DNA from: Aidingimonas halophila
GTDB taxonomy: Bacteria; Pseudomonadota; Gammaproteobacteria; Pseudomonadales; Halomonadaceae
Assembly: GCF_900106955.1 (NCBI RefSeq)
Contig: NZ_FNNI01000002.1
Location: 124,001 to 188,000 of the forward strand
DNA: 64,000 nt
Direction of reading: 5' to 3'
The position numbers were made by a program, and so were the translations under genes. How positions within the stretch are numbered: the stretch's first letter is position 1; every line of letters begins with the position of its first letter. Below the pieces are notes generated by a model. It was given only the letters and a program-made list of their open reading frames with translations, was not told the origin of the DNA and did not search any database. Below, in pieces: positions 1 to 8,952 of this stretch.

Positions 1-1314
1 ACAGCCCGTCAGGATCACGACATCCGCTTGTTGCGCCTGCATGAATGATGCTGTCACGGCGCCTGACCCGATGCATTCCATGAGAGCTGCCACGGAGCTG
101 GCGTGACATAGCCGCGTGCAGTGATCGACATGATTGGAGCCGAAGCCGGTGCGCACCAGCTTCTGGAACAACCAGGCCTCTTCATTGGAACACTTGGCGC
201 TGCCGAATCCAGCCAAGGCATTGGGACCATGAGCGTTCTTGAGCGATACCAACCCTTGTGCCGCCCGGTCCAGGGCCTCCTCCCAGGTCGCTTCACGGAA
301 ATGACTCCATGGCTGGGCAGGATCGAAGTCGGGATCGACCCCCTTGGGGGCGCCTTCACGCCGGATCAGTGGCACCGTCAGGCGCGATGAATGGCGAGGA
401 TAATCGAAACCGAACCGGCCCTTGACACACAGCCGGTTGTGGTTGGAGGGGCCATCACGCCCCTCGACGAACAGAATCTCGTCGTCCTTGATGTGATACC
501 GCAACTGACAGCCGACGCCACAATACGGACACACGGAGTCTACGGTGCTATCCGCCGACCTGGAGTCGCCACGACCCTCGGCATCGATCAGCGTTGCCGG
601 CATCAGCGCACCGGTGGGACAAGCCTGGACGCACTCACCGCAGGCGACACAAGTGCTCTCGCCCATCGGATCGTCAAAGTCGAAGACAATCTTGGATGCC
701 CCGCCACGATTGGCAAGTCCAATGACGTCGTTGACCTGTACCTCACGGCAGGCGCGCACGCAAAGATTGCATTCGATGCAGGCATCGAGATTGACGTTCA
801 TCGCCGAATGGGTCGCATCATGCATCAGTGACCCTTCGCGCTCGGCGACATGATGCACCGTCGGCTCGGAGCGCACCGATTGAGGCGGGAGCCACTCACG
901 CACGGCCGAGGCATCGATGGCCAGCTTGTCGGCCATGTCCCAGAAGTGGCTGGAGCGGTCGGGACTCTCTTCGCGCTCGGGCTGATCGGCGATCAGCAGC
1001 TCCATCACCCCTTCCCGCGAGACGCGAGCCCGGTCGGATGTGGCACTCTTGACGACCATTCCGGGCTTCGCCTGGCGTAGACAGCTGGCAGCCAGGGCCC
1101 GCTCGCCCTCGATCTCGACCATGCAGACACGACAGTTGCCATCGGGACGGTAGCCCGGCGCATCCTTGAAACACAGGTGGGGAATGGTTTCACCGGCCCG
1201 CTTGGCAACCTGCCATAACGTCTCGCCGGGATACCCACTGACGTCAACGCCATCCAGCGTCAGCGTGAAAGACTCGGCTCGGGAATCCGCCGTCGGAGCG
1301 AGTGATGTATTCAT
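1..1314 (-). CDS. fdsA: NAD-dependent formate dehydrogenase alpha subunit, C-terminus beyond window
   Basis: Catalytic molybdenum subunit of a soluble NAD-linked formate dehydrogenase (formate to CO2, electrons to the beta subunit). The first 438 residues are present; the rest lies left of the window. In order: a [2Fe-2S] ferredoxin domain with Cys48, 61, 64 and 78; two ferredoxin-type [4Fe-4S] motifs (CIECNLCVRAC and CVACGECVQACP); the CPYCGVGC motif that opens the Mo-bisPGD domain; and the active-site segment HCTRLCHASS, where the metal ligand is an ordinary Cys (residue 403), not selenocysteine. The ATG lies 18 bases after the beta-subunit stop, so both are one operon. An accessory fdsC/fdsD pair would be expected further left and cannot be seen. 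The family call is firm; choosing FdsA over related FdhA names is inference. Confidence 0.93.
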   Translation of the reverse strand, partial: MNTSLAPTADSRAESFTLTLDGVDVSGYPGETLWQVAKRAGETIPHLCFKDAPGYRPDGNCRVCMVEIEGERALAASCLRQAKPGMVVKSATSDRARVSREGVMELLIADQPEREESPDRSSHFWDMADKLAIDASAVREWLPPQSVRSEPTVHHVAEREGSLMHDATHSAMNVNLDACIECNLCVRACREVQVNDVIGLANRGGASKIVFDFDDPMGESTCVACGECVQACPTGALMPATLIDAEGRGDSRSADSTVDSVCPYCGVGCQLRYHIKDDEILFVEGRDGPSNHNRLCVKGRFGFDYPRHSSRLTVPLIRREGAPKGVDPDFDPAQPWSHFREATWEEALDRAAQGLVSLKNAHGPNALAGFGSAKCSNEEAWLFQKLVRTGFGSNHVDHCTRLCHASSVAALMECIGSGAVTASFMQAQQADVVILTGC

Positions 1315-1332
1315 GATCGGTCTCCTCGACTC

Positions 1333-3051
1333 TTATCCCTTGACGATGACGTTCTGGGCAGCCAATGGCTCGCGGAAGTCCTTGAGCAGACCCAGTATCG
1401 AATTGGGGGCCGCTTGCCCCAGCCCACAGATCGATGCATCTATCATCACCTGTGAGAGTCGCATCAATTCCTCAACATTCCATTCATCCCGCTCGAGCAG
1501 TGTCAGCATCTTTTCGGTGCCGACCCGACACGGGGTACATTGCCCACAGGACTCATCGGCAAAGAACGCCAGCAAGTTGGTCGCGACACGCCTGAGATCA
1601 TCGTGATCGGACACCACGATGATCGCCGCCGAACCAATGAAACATCCCTCTTCCTGCAGGGTGTCGAAGTCCAGCGGAATATCTGCCTTGGAGGCCGGCA
1701 GCATGCCGCCGGACGCGCCACCGGGCAGATAGCCCGCCAGCTCATGTCCATCCTGCATACCACCGCAATACTCATCGATCAGTTCACCTAGCGTGATGCC
1801 GGCCGGCGCCAGATGAACGCCGGGCCGTTTGACCCGTCCCGAGACGGAAAAGCTGCGCAGACCGCTTCGTCCATGTCGGCCATGACCGGCAAACCAGTCG
1901 GCACCTCGCTGCCAGATCAATGGTATCCAATAGACGGTTTCAACGTTGTTGACCAGCGTCGGACGATCGAACAAGCCACGCTGAGCCACGAATGGAGGGC
2001 GATGGCGCGGCTTGCCGGGCTTGCCCTCCAGCGATTCGATCATTGCCGACTCTTCGCCGCAGATATAGGCGCCGGCACCGCGACGCAGGATGATATAGCC
2101 AGGCGCTGCCAGTCCGGCGGTTTCCAATTCGGCAATCGCTTCGCGCAGTACCCGATGCAGCCCGGGATATTCATCGCGTAAATAGATATACAGGCCCTGG
2201 GCATTGACGGCCCAGGCACTGACCAGCGCACCTTCAAGAAAGCGGTGTGGTGCACGTTCCAGATAGTAGCGATCCTTGAACGTGCCGGGTTCGCCCTCAT
2301 CAGCGTTGATGGCACAGTACCGAGGTTCCGCTTCCTGACGAACGAAGTACCACTTCTTGAAGGTGGGAAACCCGGCCCCACCGAGACCGCGCAGGTTGGC
2401 GCTTTCCAGTGTCTGCATGAGCTGATCCACTGACACCCTGCCAGCCTGGCAATCAGCCAGAAGCTCATACCCGCCTTCACAGCGATAATCATCGAGATGC
2501 TGCCATTCATGGATTCGGGGCTCGAAGTCTCCCTCCGCGAGGATGGCAGCGACCCGTTCCCGTGTCGCACTAGCGACATGACGATGACCGACCTCCACGA
2601 CCGGCGCCATTTCGCAACGCCCCATACATGGCGCCCGGACAACCCGTACCTGACCGGCATCGGTGCCTGACTCAAGCTCACGCTGCAGGGCCTCCGAGCC
2701 TACCAACTGGCAGGAGAGAGAATCACAGACACGGATGGTGATGGCCGGCGGAGGTGACTGATCGTCATGCACGACATCGAAATGGGCATAGAAGGTTGCC
2801 GTTTCGTACACCGCCGCCATCGGGAGATTCATGAACGCCGACAGCGCCCGCAGATGCCGTAGTGACAGATGTCCTTGGGCATCCTGAATGACGTGCAGAT
2901 GCTCGATCAGCCTATCCCGTTGCTGAAGTTCCGCATACTGGCGTTCATCACCCAGCAGCGCACGGAGTTCATCGAGTGCGGCCGGGTCGAGATCGCGACC
3001 GCGCGCCTTGGCACGGAAGCGACGTTGTGGGGTCACGGTCTGGACGGTCAT
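1333..3051 (-). CDS. fdsB: NAD-dependent formate dehydrogenase beta subunit with NuoE-type N-terminal domain (FdsG-FdsB-like fusion)
   Basis: Electron-output subunit that passes electrons from formate to NAD+ through FMN. I start at ATG 3051, preceded by GAAGAG, rather than at the longer open frame; this gives 572 residues. Residues about 25-165 resemble NuoE/FdsG and keep a complete [2Fe-2S] ligand set (C109, C114, C142, C146). Residues about 180-560 are the NuoF/HoxF module, with the Gly-rich FMN/NADH loop RGLGGAGFPTF and a [4Fe-4S] site at C502, C505, C508 and C542. No separate fdsG lies upstream; the next gene is divergent. The N-terminal domain may therefore do the FdsG job, although FdsB proteins generally carry a NuoE-like domain there, so domain presence alone does not prove that. 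Confidence 0.93.
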   Translation of the reverse strand: MTVQTVTPQRRFRAKARGRDLDPAALDELRALLGDERQYAELQQRDRLIEHLHVIQDAQGHLSLRHLRALSAFMNLPMAAVYETATFYAHFDVVHDDQSPPPAITIRVCDSLSCQLVGSEALQRELESGTDAGQVRVVRAPCMGRCEMAPVVEVGHRHVASATRERVAAILAEGDFEPRIHEWQHLDDYRCEGGYELLADCQAGRVSVDQLMQTLESANLRGLGGAGFPTFKKWYFVRQEAEPRYCAINADEGEPGTFKDRYYLERAPHRFLEGALVSAWAVNAQGLYIYLRDEYPGLHRVLREAIAELETAGLAAPGYIILRRGAGAYICGEESAMIESLEGKPGKPRHRPPFVAQRGLFDRPTLVNNVETVYWIPLIWQRGADWFAGHGRHGRSGLRSFSVSGRVKRPGVHLAPAGITLGELIDEYCGGMQDGHELAGYLPGGASGGMLPASKADIPLDFDTLQEEGCFIGSAAIIVVSDHDDLRRVATNLLAFFADESCGQCTPCRVGTEKMLTLLERDEWNVEELMRLSQVMIDASICGLGQAAPNSILGLLKDFREPLAAQNVIVKG

Positions 3052-3282
3052 AGCGTGCTCTTCAAGGTCGGTTTTACCACCGCTCGTTTTCAACATCTCT
3101 CCCTGAATGTTGGCACCACCTCGGCGACCCGGCAATGATCATAAGGTCTGGAGCGGACGCAACAGCTACGCGGATGTCGTTTCTGGCAAAACTCGCCGGC
3201 CAGAACTCGACGATGTTTTGAATTTCAAGTGTCAACGTCTATGGTTAGGACGCGTACTGGTGATTTTCAGAGGAGGAATATC

Positions 3283-3840
3283 ATGCAATATCAGCAAGGA
3301 AAAAAAGCGATGTCTAAAATATCATTCATTTCCCATGCAGCCCTGTTCACCGGCGGATGCCTGCTGGCAGGTATCACACAGGCCCAGTCACCAGACCCCC
3401 AGGGCCTGTATTCCGCCGACGACATCATGGACGCCGATGCCTATCTGGAAAACGACAGCAAAAACGACATCGGCGAAGTCGACGACATTCTGCTGGATGA
3501 CAACATGCAGGTGCAGGCCTTGATCGTCGATATCGATGGCACATCCACGATCGAGGGTCGTGAAGTCGTCATTGAAAATGACCAGTTCCGCCTCGAAACC
3601 CGACATGAAGATGACGACGATATCGATCATCGCGTGATCATCGGTCTTTCAGAAGACGAGCTACAGGAATTGCCCACCTACGATCGGGATTGGTGGCATC
3701 AAGCCCGGGAACGGGCCGCACAGGCTTGGCAGGAAACGCGTGAAGGCGCGGAAAGTGCCTGGCAACGTACCCGAGAAGGCGCCGCGGACGCCATGGAAAC
3801 CATCAATGAACGTATCAACGATATGAGCGAAGGCAATTGA
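3283..3840 (+). CDS. Exported PRC-barrel protein with C-terminal 11-residue repeats
   Basis: Function not established. The ATG at 3283 follows a strong AGAGGAGG site. The 185-residue product starts with a signal peptide (hydrophobic stretch, cleavage probable after TQA). Residues about 40-125 look like a PRC-barrel (DIMDADAYLEND, EVDDILLDDN, ALIVDIDGT), a fold often found in envelope or photosynthesis-linked proteins. The tail carries three consecutive 11-residue units, AQAWQETREGA, ESAWQRTREGA and ADAMETINERI, predicted to form one amphipathic helix. The protein is very acidic, as expected for a halophile's periplasm. It stands alone, divergent from the formate dehydrogenase operon and 160 bases ahead of the BCCT gene. 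A stress or envelope role is only a guess. Confidence 0.8.
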   Translation: MQYQQGKKAMSKISFISHAALFTGGCLLAGITQAQSPDPQGLYSADDIMDADAYLENDSKNDIGEVDDILLDDNMQVQALIVDIDGTSTIEGREVVIENDQFRLETRHEDDDDIDHRVIIGLSEDELQELPTYDRDWWHQARERAAQAWQETREGAESAWQRTREGAADAMETINERINDMSEGN

Positions 3841-3870
3841 TGTCGTGCTGGCAAGATGTAACCCCCGACA

Positions 3871-3900
3871 TTGACAGCAACCGTGAATGAAACGAAATAT
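3871..3900 (+). promoter_or_regulatory. Candidate sigma-70 promoter for the BCCT gene
   Basis: A perfect TTGACA at 3871-3876 is followed after 18 bases by the weaker AAATAT at 3895-3900, about 100 bases ahead of the transporter start. Pattern match only. Confidence 0.35.
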
Positions 3901-4000
3901 TTCAAGGGTGGAAATAACGCAATAACGCGTCACAATAGAGTGGCAAGGGGATTGTTGATACACCTCTGGAATCCGAAGTCCTAAAGACGGAGATTTCCCT

Positions 4001-5662
4001 GTGGCAACTGATAACTCATCGCAAAATCAATACGAGGGATCGGAAGGCATTCCGGCGCCGGATGGTCCCGCCAACCTCATCGACACGGATTACGTGATCG
4101 GACAGGACAATATCGCCACGACCAAGTTCGGTGTGGACCTGGACCTGCACGGCAAGGTCTTCGCAATTTCGTCGCTGGTGATACTGTTCTTCGTCATCAT
4201 CACCATGGCGCTCCAGAATCAGGTCGAGCCGGTCTACAACGCCATATTCAACTTCCTGACCGGCAATATGGCCTGGTTCTTCCTGCTGGCTGCCAACATC
4301 TTTGTCCTCCTATCGATCGTGCTGATCTTTACGCCATTGGCGAAGGTACGTATCGGTGGGGCACATGCGACGCCCGACTTCAGCTATCTGGGCTGGTTCG
4401 CCATGCTGTTTGCGGCCGGTATGGGCATTGGCCTGATGTTCTACGGCGTATCCGAGCCCATCACGCACTTCGATACCGCCCTAGGCGGCATCTCGACCGA
4501 AAATGGCGCACGAACCGATTGGGCACCGCTTGGCGCCGCTGAAGGGAATGAGGCTGCCGCTACCACACTCGGCATGGCTGCCACCATCTTCCACTGGGGC
4601 CTGCACCCATGGGGTATCTATGCCGTGGTCGCGCTGGCATTGGCGCTATTCTCCTTCAACAAGGGGCTACCGCTGACCATGCGCTCGATCTTCTACCCGA
4701 TACTGGGCGAGCGTGTCTGGGGTTGGTGGGGTCATGTGATCGACATCCTGGCCGTTTTCGCTACCCTCTTCGGGCTGGCTACCTCGCTAGGGTTAGGGGC
4801 TTCTCAGGCCTCGGCGGGTCTCAGCTACCTGTTCGGTATGCCGAATACCAACGTCACCATGGTGCTCCTGATCATGGGCATCACTGCCGTCGCACTGTGC
4901 TCGATTCTGCTCGGCGTCGAAAAAGGGGTACAGCGGCTCTCCCAACTCAACATGGGGCTGGCGGCATTGCTACTGCTTTTCGTCATCCTGGTAGGGCCGA
5001 CATTGATGCTGGCTACCGGCTTCGTCGAGAATCTGATCGCCTACCTGGTCAACCTGCCGGCTCTTGCCAACCCGTTCGGTCGTGAAGATGCCAACTTCAC
5101 GCAGGGCTGGACAGCCTTCTACTGGGCCTGGTGGATCAGCTGGTCGCCGTTCGTCGGCATGTTCATCGCGCGCGTGTCCCGCGGTCGCACCGTCCGCGAA
5201 TTCCTGATCGCCGTGTTGCTGGTTCCATCGATCGTCTCGGTCATCTGGATGACGGCCTTTGGCGGTACCGCCATCGACCAGGTCGTCAACGATGGCTTCG
5301 AAGGCGTTCAGGATGCGGCGCTTGAATTGCAGTTGTTCGAGATGCTCGGCCAACTACCACTGACCAGTATCACCTCATTCGTGGGTATCGTGCTGGTGAT
5401 GGTATTCTTCATCACCTCGTCGGACTCCGGCTCTTTGGTGATCGACTCCATCACCGCTGGCGGTAAGGTCGATGCACCCAAACCTCAGCGTATCTTCTGG
5501 GCGATCATCGAGGGCGCCATCGCCATCGCTCTGCTGCTGGGAGGCGGTTTGACCGCCCTGCAGACGGCGGTCATCACGACTGGCTTGCCCTTCACCCTGG
5601 TGCTCCTGGTGGCCTGTTATGCCATCATCAAAGGGTTGCAAAGCGAACCGAAAGCAAAATAA
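4001..5662 (+). CDS. BCCT-family betaine/choline/carnitine-type transporter
   Basis: Secondary transporter that imports a quaternary ammonium or related compatible solute with Na+ or H+. The GTG start at 4001 is preceded by GGAG. The 553-residue protein has a hydrophilic N-terminus of about 50 residues and then 12 predicted membrane segments. Family signatures are plain: GMGIGLMFYGVSEPI, FHWGLHPWGIYA and the WWISWSPFVGMFIARVSRGR segment with its conserved Trp-rich motif. The short C-terminal tail argues against the osmotically gated BetP type with a long cytoplasmic tail. A hairpin terminator follows. The exact substrate (betaine, choline, ectoine) cannot be read from sequence; the betaine-degradation genes a few kilobases on make betaine plausible. 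Confidence 0.92.
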   Translation: MATDNSSQNQYEGSEGIPAPDGPANLIDTDYVIGQDNIATTKFGVDLDLHGKVFAISSLVILFFVIITMALQNQVEPVYNAIFNFLTGNMAWFFLLAANIFVLLSIVLIFTPLAKVRIGGAHATPDFSYLGWFAMLFAAGMGIGLMFYGVSEPITHFDTALGGISTENGARTDWAPLGAAEGNEAAATTLGMAATIFHWGLHPWGIYAVVALALALFSFNKGLPLTMRSIFYPILGERVWGWWGHVIDILAVFATLFGLATSLGLGASQASAGLSYLFGMPNTNVTMVLLIMGITAVALCSILLGVEKGVQRLSQLNMGLAALLLLFVILVGPTLMLATGFVENLIAYLVNLPALANPFGREDANFTQGWTAFYWAWWISWSPFVGMFIARVSRGRTVREFLIAVLLVPSIVSVIWMTAFGGTAIDQVVNDGFEGVQDAALELQLFEMLGQLPLTSITSFVGIVLVMVFFITSSDSGSLVIDSITAGGKVDAPKPQRIFWAIIEGAIAIALLLGGGLTALQTAVITTGLPFTLVLLVACYAIIKGLQSEPKAK

Positions 5663-5689
5663 GTCAGTCTATTGATCTCGCTGAAATGA

Positions 5690-5715
5690 GGGCGGCCATG
5701 ATGGCCGCCCTTTTT
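5690..5715 (+). terminator. Rho-independent terminator after the BCCT gene
   Basis: GC-rich arms GGGCGGCC and GGCCGCCC separated by ATGAT, directly followed by five T residues, 27 bases after the transporter stop. Confidence 0.85.
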
Positions 5716-5729
5716 CATGATATACCGGC

Positions 5730-6464
5730 CTAAATCCACAAATCGCCCAAAGGGGTGTCAGGTGAATAGTGGCGTGCCACCTGGGCCTGCAAGAGTTCCG
5801 CCGTGGCCAAGGCATCGGTGACGGCATGGTGAGATTGATAGGCCGGCAGACCGTACCGGACTCGACTGTTATGCAAGCGGATGGAGACCGGTTTACCACC
5901 CAGACGACGTTTGATACGCGACCAATAAGTCCGCCGGTGGAGTCGTGCTTCCAGCTCCATGGTGTCGATGACGGGAAACTGGAATCCTTCCCCGAGGCGG
6001 GCCTTGACAGCGGTATCAAGAAACTGCCGCTCGATATTACGGTAATGGACGACAATCAAACGGCCGGTCAGAACATCCAGCAATTCATCGAAAATCTCGC
6101 CCAAGTCCGGCGCATGGGCTATTTCCGAATGAGTGATGTGATGGAAAGCCACGGACTGACGAACCAATGGCCGAGGCGGTTTCACGATCCAGTAGCGGCG
6201 TTCCGCCAGGCGAATCCGGTGCAGGTCAAACGGGACCATGCCGATACTGACGATGGCATGACGGCGCTCGTCCAACCCCGTCGTTTCCATGTCGAGCGCC
6301 AACATGGGAACGTCCTCTATGGGTGTCTCGGAAGAGAAGGCGGAGAGCGAATAGTACTGCCGCAACGCCGGATGTGCCGCCTCGGTAGCACGCGAGGTCA
6401 AATACGGTAACCAATCGGGCCGCCGGGTGGAGGCCTTCGGTAGTGAACGAGGCATCCATCTCAT
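5730..6464 (-). CDS. DEDDh-type 3'-5' exonuclease (DnaQ-like)
   Basis: Predicted 3'-5' exonuclease of the DnaQ/RNase T fold, 244 residues. Exo I is the LDMETTG motif (Asp58, Glu60) and Exo III is HHAVTDA (His213, Asp217). In Exo II the usual HNAxFD block reads HYRNIE, so Glu145 stands where Asp is normally found; this looks like a subfamily trait rather than a mutation. The N-terminal 50 residues precede the nuclease fold and have no recognised domain. Its ATG overlaps the stop of the upstream DUF294 gene (ATGA), so the two are translationally coupled and probably work together. It is not the replicative epsilon subunit, which is usually near rnhA. Substrate unknown. Confidence 0.85.
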   Translation of the reverse strand: MRWMPRSLPKASTRRPDWLPYLTSRATEAAHPALRQYYSLSAFSSETPIEDVPMLALDMETTGLDERRHAIVSIGMVPFDLHRIRLAERRYWIVKPPRPLVRQSVAFHHITHSEIAHAPDLGEIFDELLDVLTGRLIVVHYRNIERQFLDTAVKARLGEGFQFPVIDTMELEARLHRRTYWSRIKRRLGGKPVSIRLHNSRVRYGLPAYQSHHAVTDALATAELLQAQVARHYSPDTPLGDLWI

Positions 6465-8374
6465 CGCGAGCGTGACGTCGTCGGCATGGGATAACGGAAT
6501 TTCAGGAATTTCTGTGCATTGCTCAACACCTGGAACGCGTCCTTCAAATGATGACGATCGCTATCTGAGACCTGCTCGGGCTCGATGTTGTTATCAGGCT
6601 CGCGCTCTGCCTTGATATCAAGGACCTGATGCCGGATACGCACCATCGAGATAAACTCAAGCGCATAGCTAATCCTGTCTCCGGTCCCGGACGGTAGAAG
6701 TGAAGTCTTGGCGATGTCATCAAGGCGTTCGAAAGGGTTTTGCGCCCGCGAGGCGCAGGCCAATGAATGTACACGGATGAGATCCACGATCGGCGCTGTT
6801 CCGCGGCGTTTCAGATTGATCGAATTGTTGTGCTTACCGTCCTTCTCCATGACGAACTTGCGAAAGAAGCCCAACGGCGGCGTTCGGTTGAGGGCATTGC
6901 GTGCCATGGCGGCCAGAAACATTGGACTTTGAGATGCTTTTTCTGCGACGAGATCCTGAAGCTGTTCGGCAAAGGTTTCTTCCCCATGAACACTATCGAG
7001 ATCGAAGAAAATCGAACTGTGCAGCAAATGCTCCGGATTCGGCTTGTCGATCCAGTCGCTGAAATACTGCTTCCATACTGCCAGGGGCTGACGCCAGCGG
7101 GGATTGGTCGCCATGATATCCCCCTTGCAATAAGGATACCCACAGGCATCCAGACCATCACTGACCTGTTTGGCCAATGCCGCAAAGTAGTCGCCATGCT
7201 GGTCGGGATCGTAGGCGTCATCGAGGACCAAGGCGTTATCCTGATCACTGACGATAGTCTGGTCATTACGGGCCATGGATCCCATGACCATGAAGCAGTA
7301 AGGCACGGGAGGCGGGCCTAGGGAGAGTTCAGCCAGTTCCAGCAACCGCCGGGTGAAGCTGCGCCCGATGGTGGAAAGGGCGCTGCCAACCATTTGGGAA
7401 TTCGCCCCCTCTTCGACCATACGCACGAATGTCGACTTCACGTCGGGCTCGAGGCGAGCCAGCCCTCCGACCGTCGTCTGAGCGAAAATGTTGCTGACCA
7501 GATACAAGCTACTATGTGTCTCATAGCGGATAATGTCGGACAGGTGCACCACTCCCAGTGGTCGACGGCGATACAGCACCGGCAAGTGATGAACATTATT
7601 GCGCAGCATGCACAGCATGGCTTCGTGCACGGACTCGTCGGATTGGATCGCAATCAAGGACTCGGTAACGAGCTCTCCCACCGGGACCTCGGCCGAACGC
7701 CCCTCCGCAACAACGCGATTACGAAAATCCAGGTCGGTCAGAATGCCGATAAGGCGTTTTTGGGTGCCATCCCGGTCCATGAATGTCCGCTGGGGATCAC
7801 TGTCATCTTGCGAAGCCACGACCAGAACCGCCGAGGCATTTTCCTTGTTCATGCGCTGAGCGGCTTCCTGTGCCGGCACAGCGACATCGACCATGACCGG
7901 GGCGCGGGAAACGAGCCGTCGGACTCGCGTAATCATGGTGTCATTACGGTTGTGCTGTTCTTCGACGACGGCCTTGAGGCGCGTCCGTCCCAGTTCAACG
8001 AAGTCAGCGAACTGATCATCCGCCTCACAGAGTCGCTGGAAAACCGTCTCGGGAATGAAATAGATCAGTGTATCTTCGATCGATCGGGCGGGATAACGAA
8101 CACGGTGATTCCTCAGAAGGCTGAATTGACCGAAGATATCCCCTTCACCCAGCCGATTATAGAGTTCACCGTTACGACGGCGAATTTCCACCGCGCCTTG
8201 CCGGATGTAATGCAGATCGTTCACCTCCTGATCATAACTCAGGATATCCGACCCGGCTTCGAAATAGGCGACTTCCACATGGCTCGCTACATCATCGAGC
8301 AATTCATCGGAGAGCCCCTCGAAAGGGGGAAAGCGCGCCATGTGTTCACGAATGTCTAGCAGCTCGACGTCCAT
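6461..8374 (-). CDS. CNMP-binding / CBS-pair / DUF294 putative nucleotidyltransferase
   Basis: Predicted cytoplasmic signalling protein of 637 residues. I start at ATG 8374 (AGGAAGG upstream), not at the longer open frame. Domains: a cyclic-nucleotide-binding-like beta barrel at about 15-135 (GEGDIFGQFSLL); a CBS pair at about 155-285 (GILTDLDFRNR, LGVVHLSDIIRYE); a GlnD-like nucleotidyltransferase domain (DUF294) at about 320-450 with a GS motif at 365-366 and a DxD at 377-379; and a C-terminal helical DUF294_C domain. The pattern suggests ligand sensing coupled to nucleotidyl transfer onto an unknown target. It is the first gene of a two-gene operon with the DEDDh exonuclease. Domain calls are solid; substrate and partner are not known to me. 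Confidence 0.88.
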   Translation of the reverse strand: MDVELLDIREHMARFPPFEGLSDELLDDVASHVEVAYFEAGSDILSYDQEVNDLHYIRQGAVEIRRRNGELYNRLGEGDIFGQFSLLRNHRVRYPARSIEDTLIYFIPETVFQRLCEADDQFADFVELGRTRLKAVVEEQHNRNDTMITRVRRLVSRAPVMVDVAVPAQEAAQRMNKENASAVLVVASQDDSDPQRTFMDRDGTQKRLIGILTDLDFRNRVVAEGRSAEVPVGELVTESLIAIQSDESVHEAMLCMLRNNVHHLPVLYRRRPLGVVHLSDIIRYETHSSLYLVSNIFAQTTVGGLARLEPDVKSTFVRMVEEGANSQMVGSALSTIGRSFTRRLLELAELSLGPPPVPYCFMVMGSMARNDQTIVSDQDNALVLDDAYDPDQHGDYFAALAKQVSDGLDACGYPYCKGDIMATNPRWRQPLAVWKQYFSDWIDKPNPEHLLHSSIFFDLDSVHGEETFAEQLQDLVAEKASQSPMFLAAMARNALNRTPPLGFFRKFVMEKDGKHNNSINLKRRGTAPIVDLIRVHSLACASRAQNPFERLDDIAKTSLLPSGTGDRISYALEFISMVRIRHQVLDIKAEREPDNNIEPEQVSDSDRHHLKDAFQVLSNAQKFLKFRYPMPTTSRSR

Positions 8375-8462
8375 TGCCTTTCCTTCCTGTCTGACAAGGA
8401 AAGTTTGATTGGCATGATGGTGGCTGTAAAGCGCTCGACGCTTGCTATTGCCCAGAGACACG

Positions 8463-8492
8463 AAAGGCCACCGATGTGCTTCGGTGGCCTTT
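8463..8492 (-). terminator. Terminator after the DUF4168 gene
   Basis: A perfect 12-base-pair stem (AAAGGCCACCGA at 8463-8474 with TCGGTGGCCTTT at 8481-8492) with a six-base loop, 53 bases downstream of the minus-strand stop. Only a short U stretch follows on the minus strand. Confidence 0.7.
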
Positions 8493-8544
8493 ACGCTTTC
8501 ATGGCTTGCCCAAAAGAAGGCAAGCGATCAGACAGGCTGTTGTC

Positions 8545-8952
8545 TTACTCTTCAGCCATGCCTTGCACGCGCTCCATCATTTCAGGATCCTGCTGGATGG
8601 CCTGGCCGATGGCATTGAAGGTATCGACATCCAGACCGCTGTCTTCAACGATCTCTACCATCTTGTCATTGGCTTCCATCCGGATTTCCTGCTGCTCGGA
8701 CTCGTCTTCCGCTTCCTGCAGTTGCTCGGTGTAGTCCTGCGACACCACAGCAATTTCCTGGGATGCATCGGCAAACATCTGAAGCTCTTCGTCGGAGAAG
8801 TCTTCAGCAGTAGCAGCGGCGGCGGGATCCTGTTCCGTAGCGGCGGGATCCTGTTCGGAAGCAGCAGGGTCTTCTTGCGCCATAGCAGCTGACGCAGTCA
8901 TAACACCGGCAGAAAGCAGGGCTGCAGAAAACAGGGCAGTCATCCGTTGCAT
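8545..8952 (-). CDS. Exported DUF4168-like protein
   Basis: Small exported protein of unknown function, 135 residues. The ATG at 8952 lies behind GGAGG; a longer in-frame start is unlikely. A signal peptide ends around AMAQ. Next comes a low-complexity acidic linker with three DPAA units (encoded by tandem 21-base repeats at 8819-8881). The remaining roughly 85 residues are helical, glutamate-rich and match the DUF4168 pattern (an FSDEEL opening and an NAIGQAIQQDPEM segment near the end). The gene is single, with its own terminator. Proteins of this family are common in halophilic gammaproteobacteria, but no biochemical role is known to me. Confidence 0.75.
   Translation of the reverse strand: MQRMTALFSAALLSAGVMTASAAMAQEDPAASEQDPAATEQDPAAAATAEDFSDEELQMFADASQEIAVVSQDYTEQLQEAEDESEQQEIRMEANDKMVEIVEDSGLDVDTFNAIGQAIQQDPEMMERVQGMAEE
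8819..8881. repeat. Three tandem 21-base units inside the DUF4168 gene
   Basis: The units begin at 8819, 8840 and 8861. The first two differ only in their last bases; the third is more diverged. Each encodes one acidic DPAA-type heptapeptide of the linker behind the signal peptide, so copy number could vary without a frameshift. Confidence 0.75.

Noticed and set aside
3168-3235. TTGACA and a TGGC...TTTTGCC element upstream of the formate dehydrogenase operon as promoters
   Set aside because: The TTGACA has no acceptable -10 at the right distance, and the possible sigma-54 element has the wrong spacing (12 instead of 10 bases between GG and GC).
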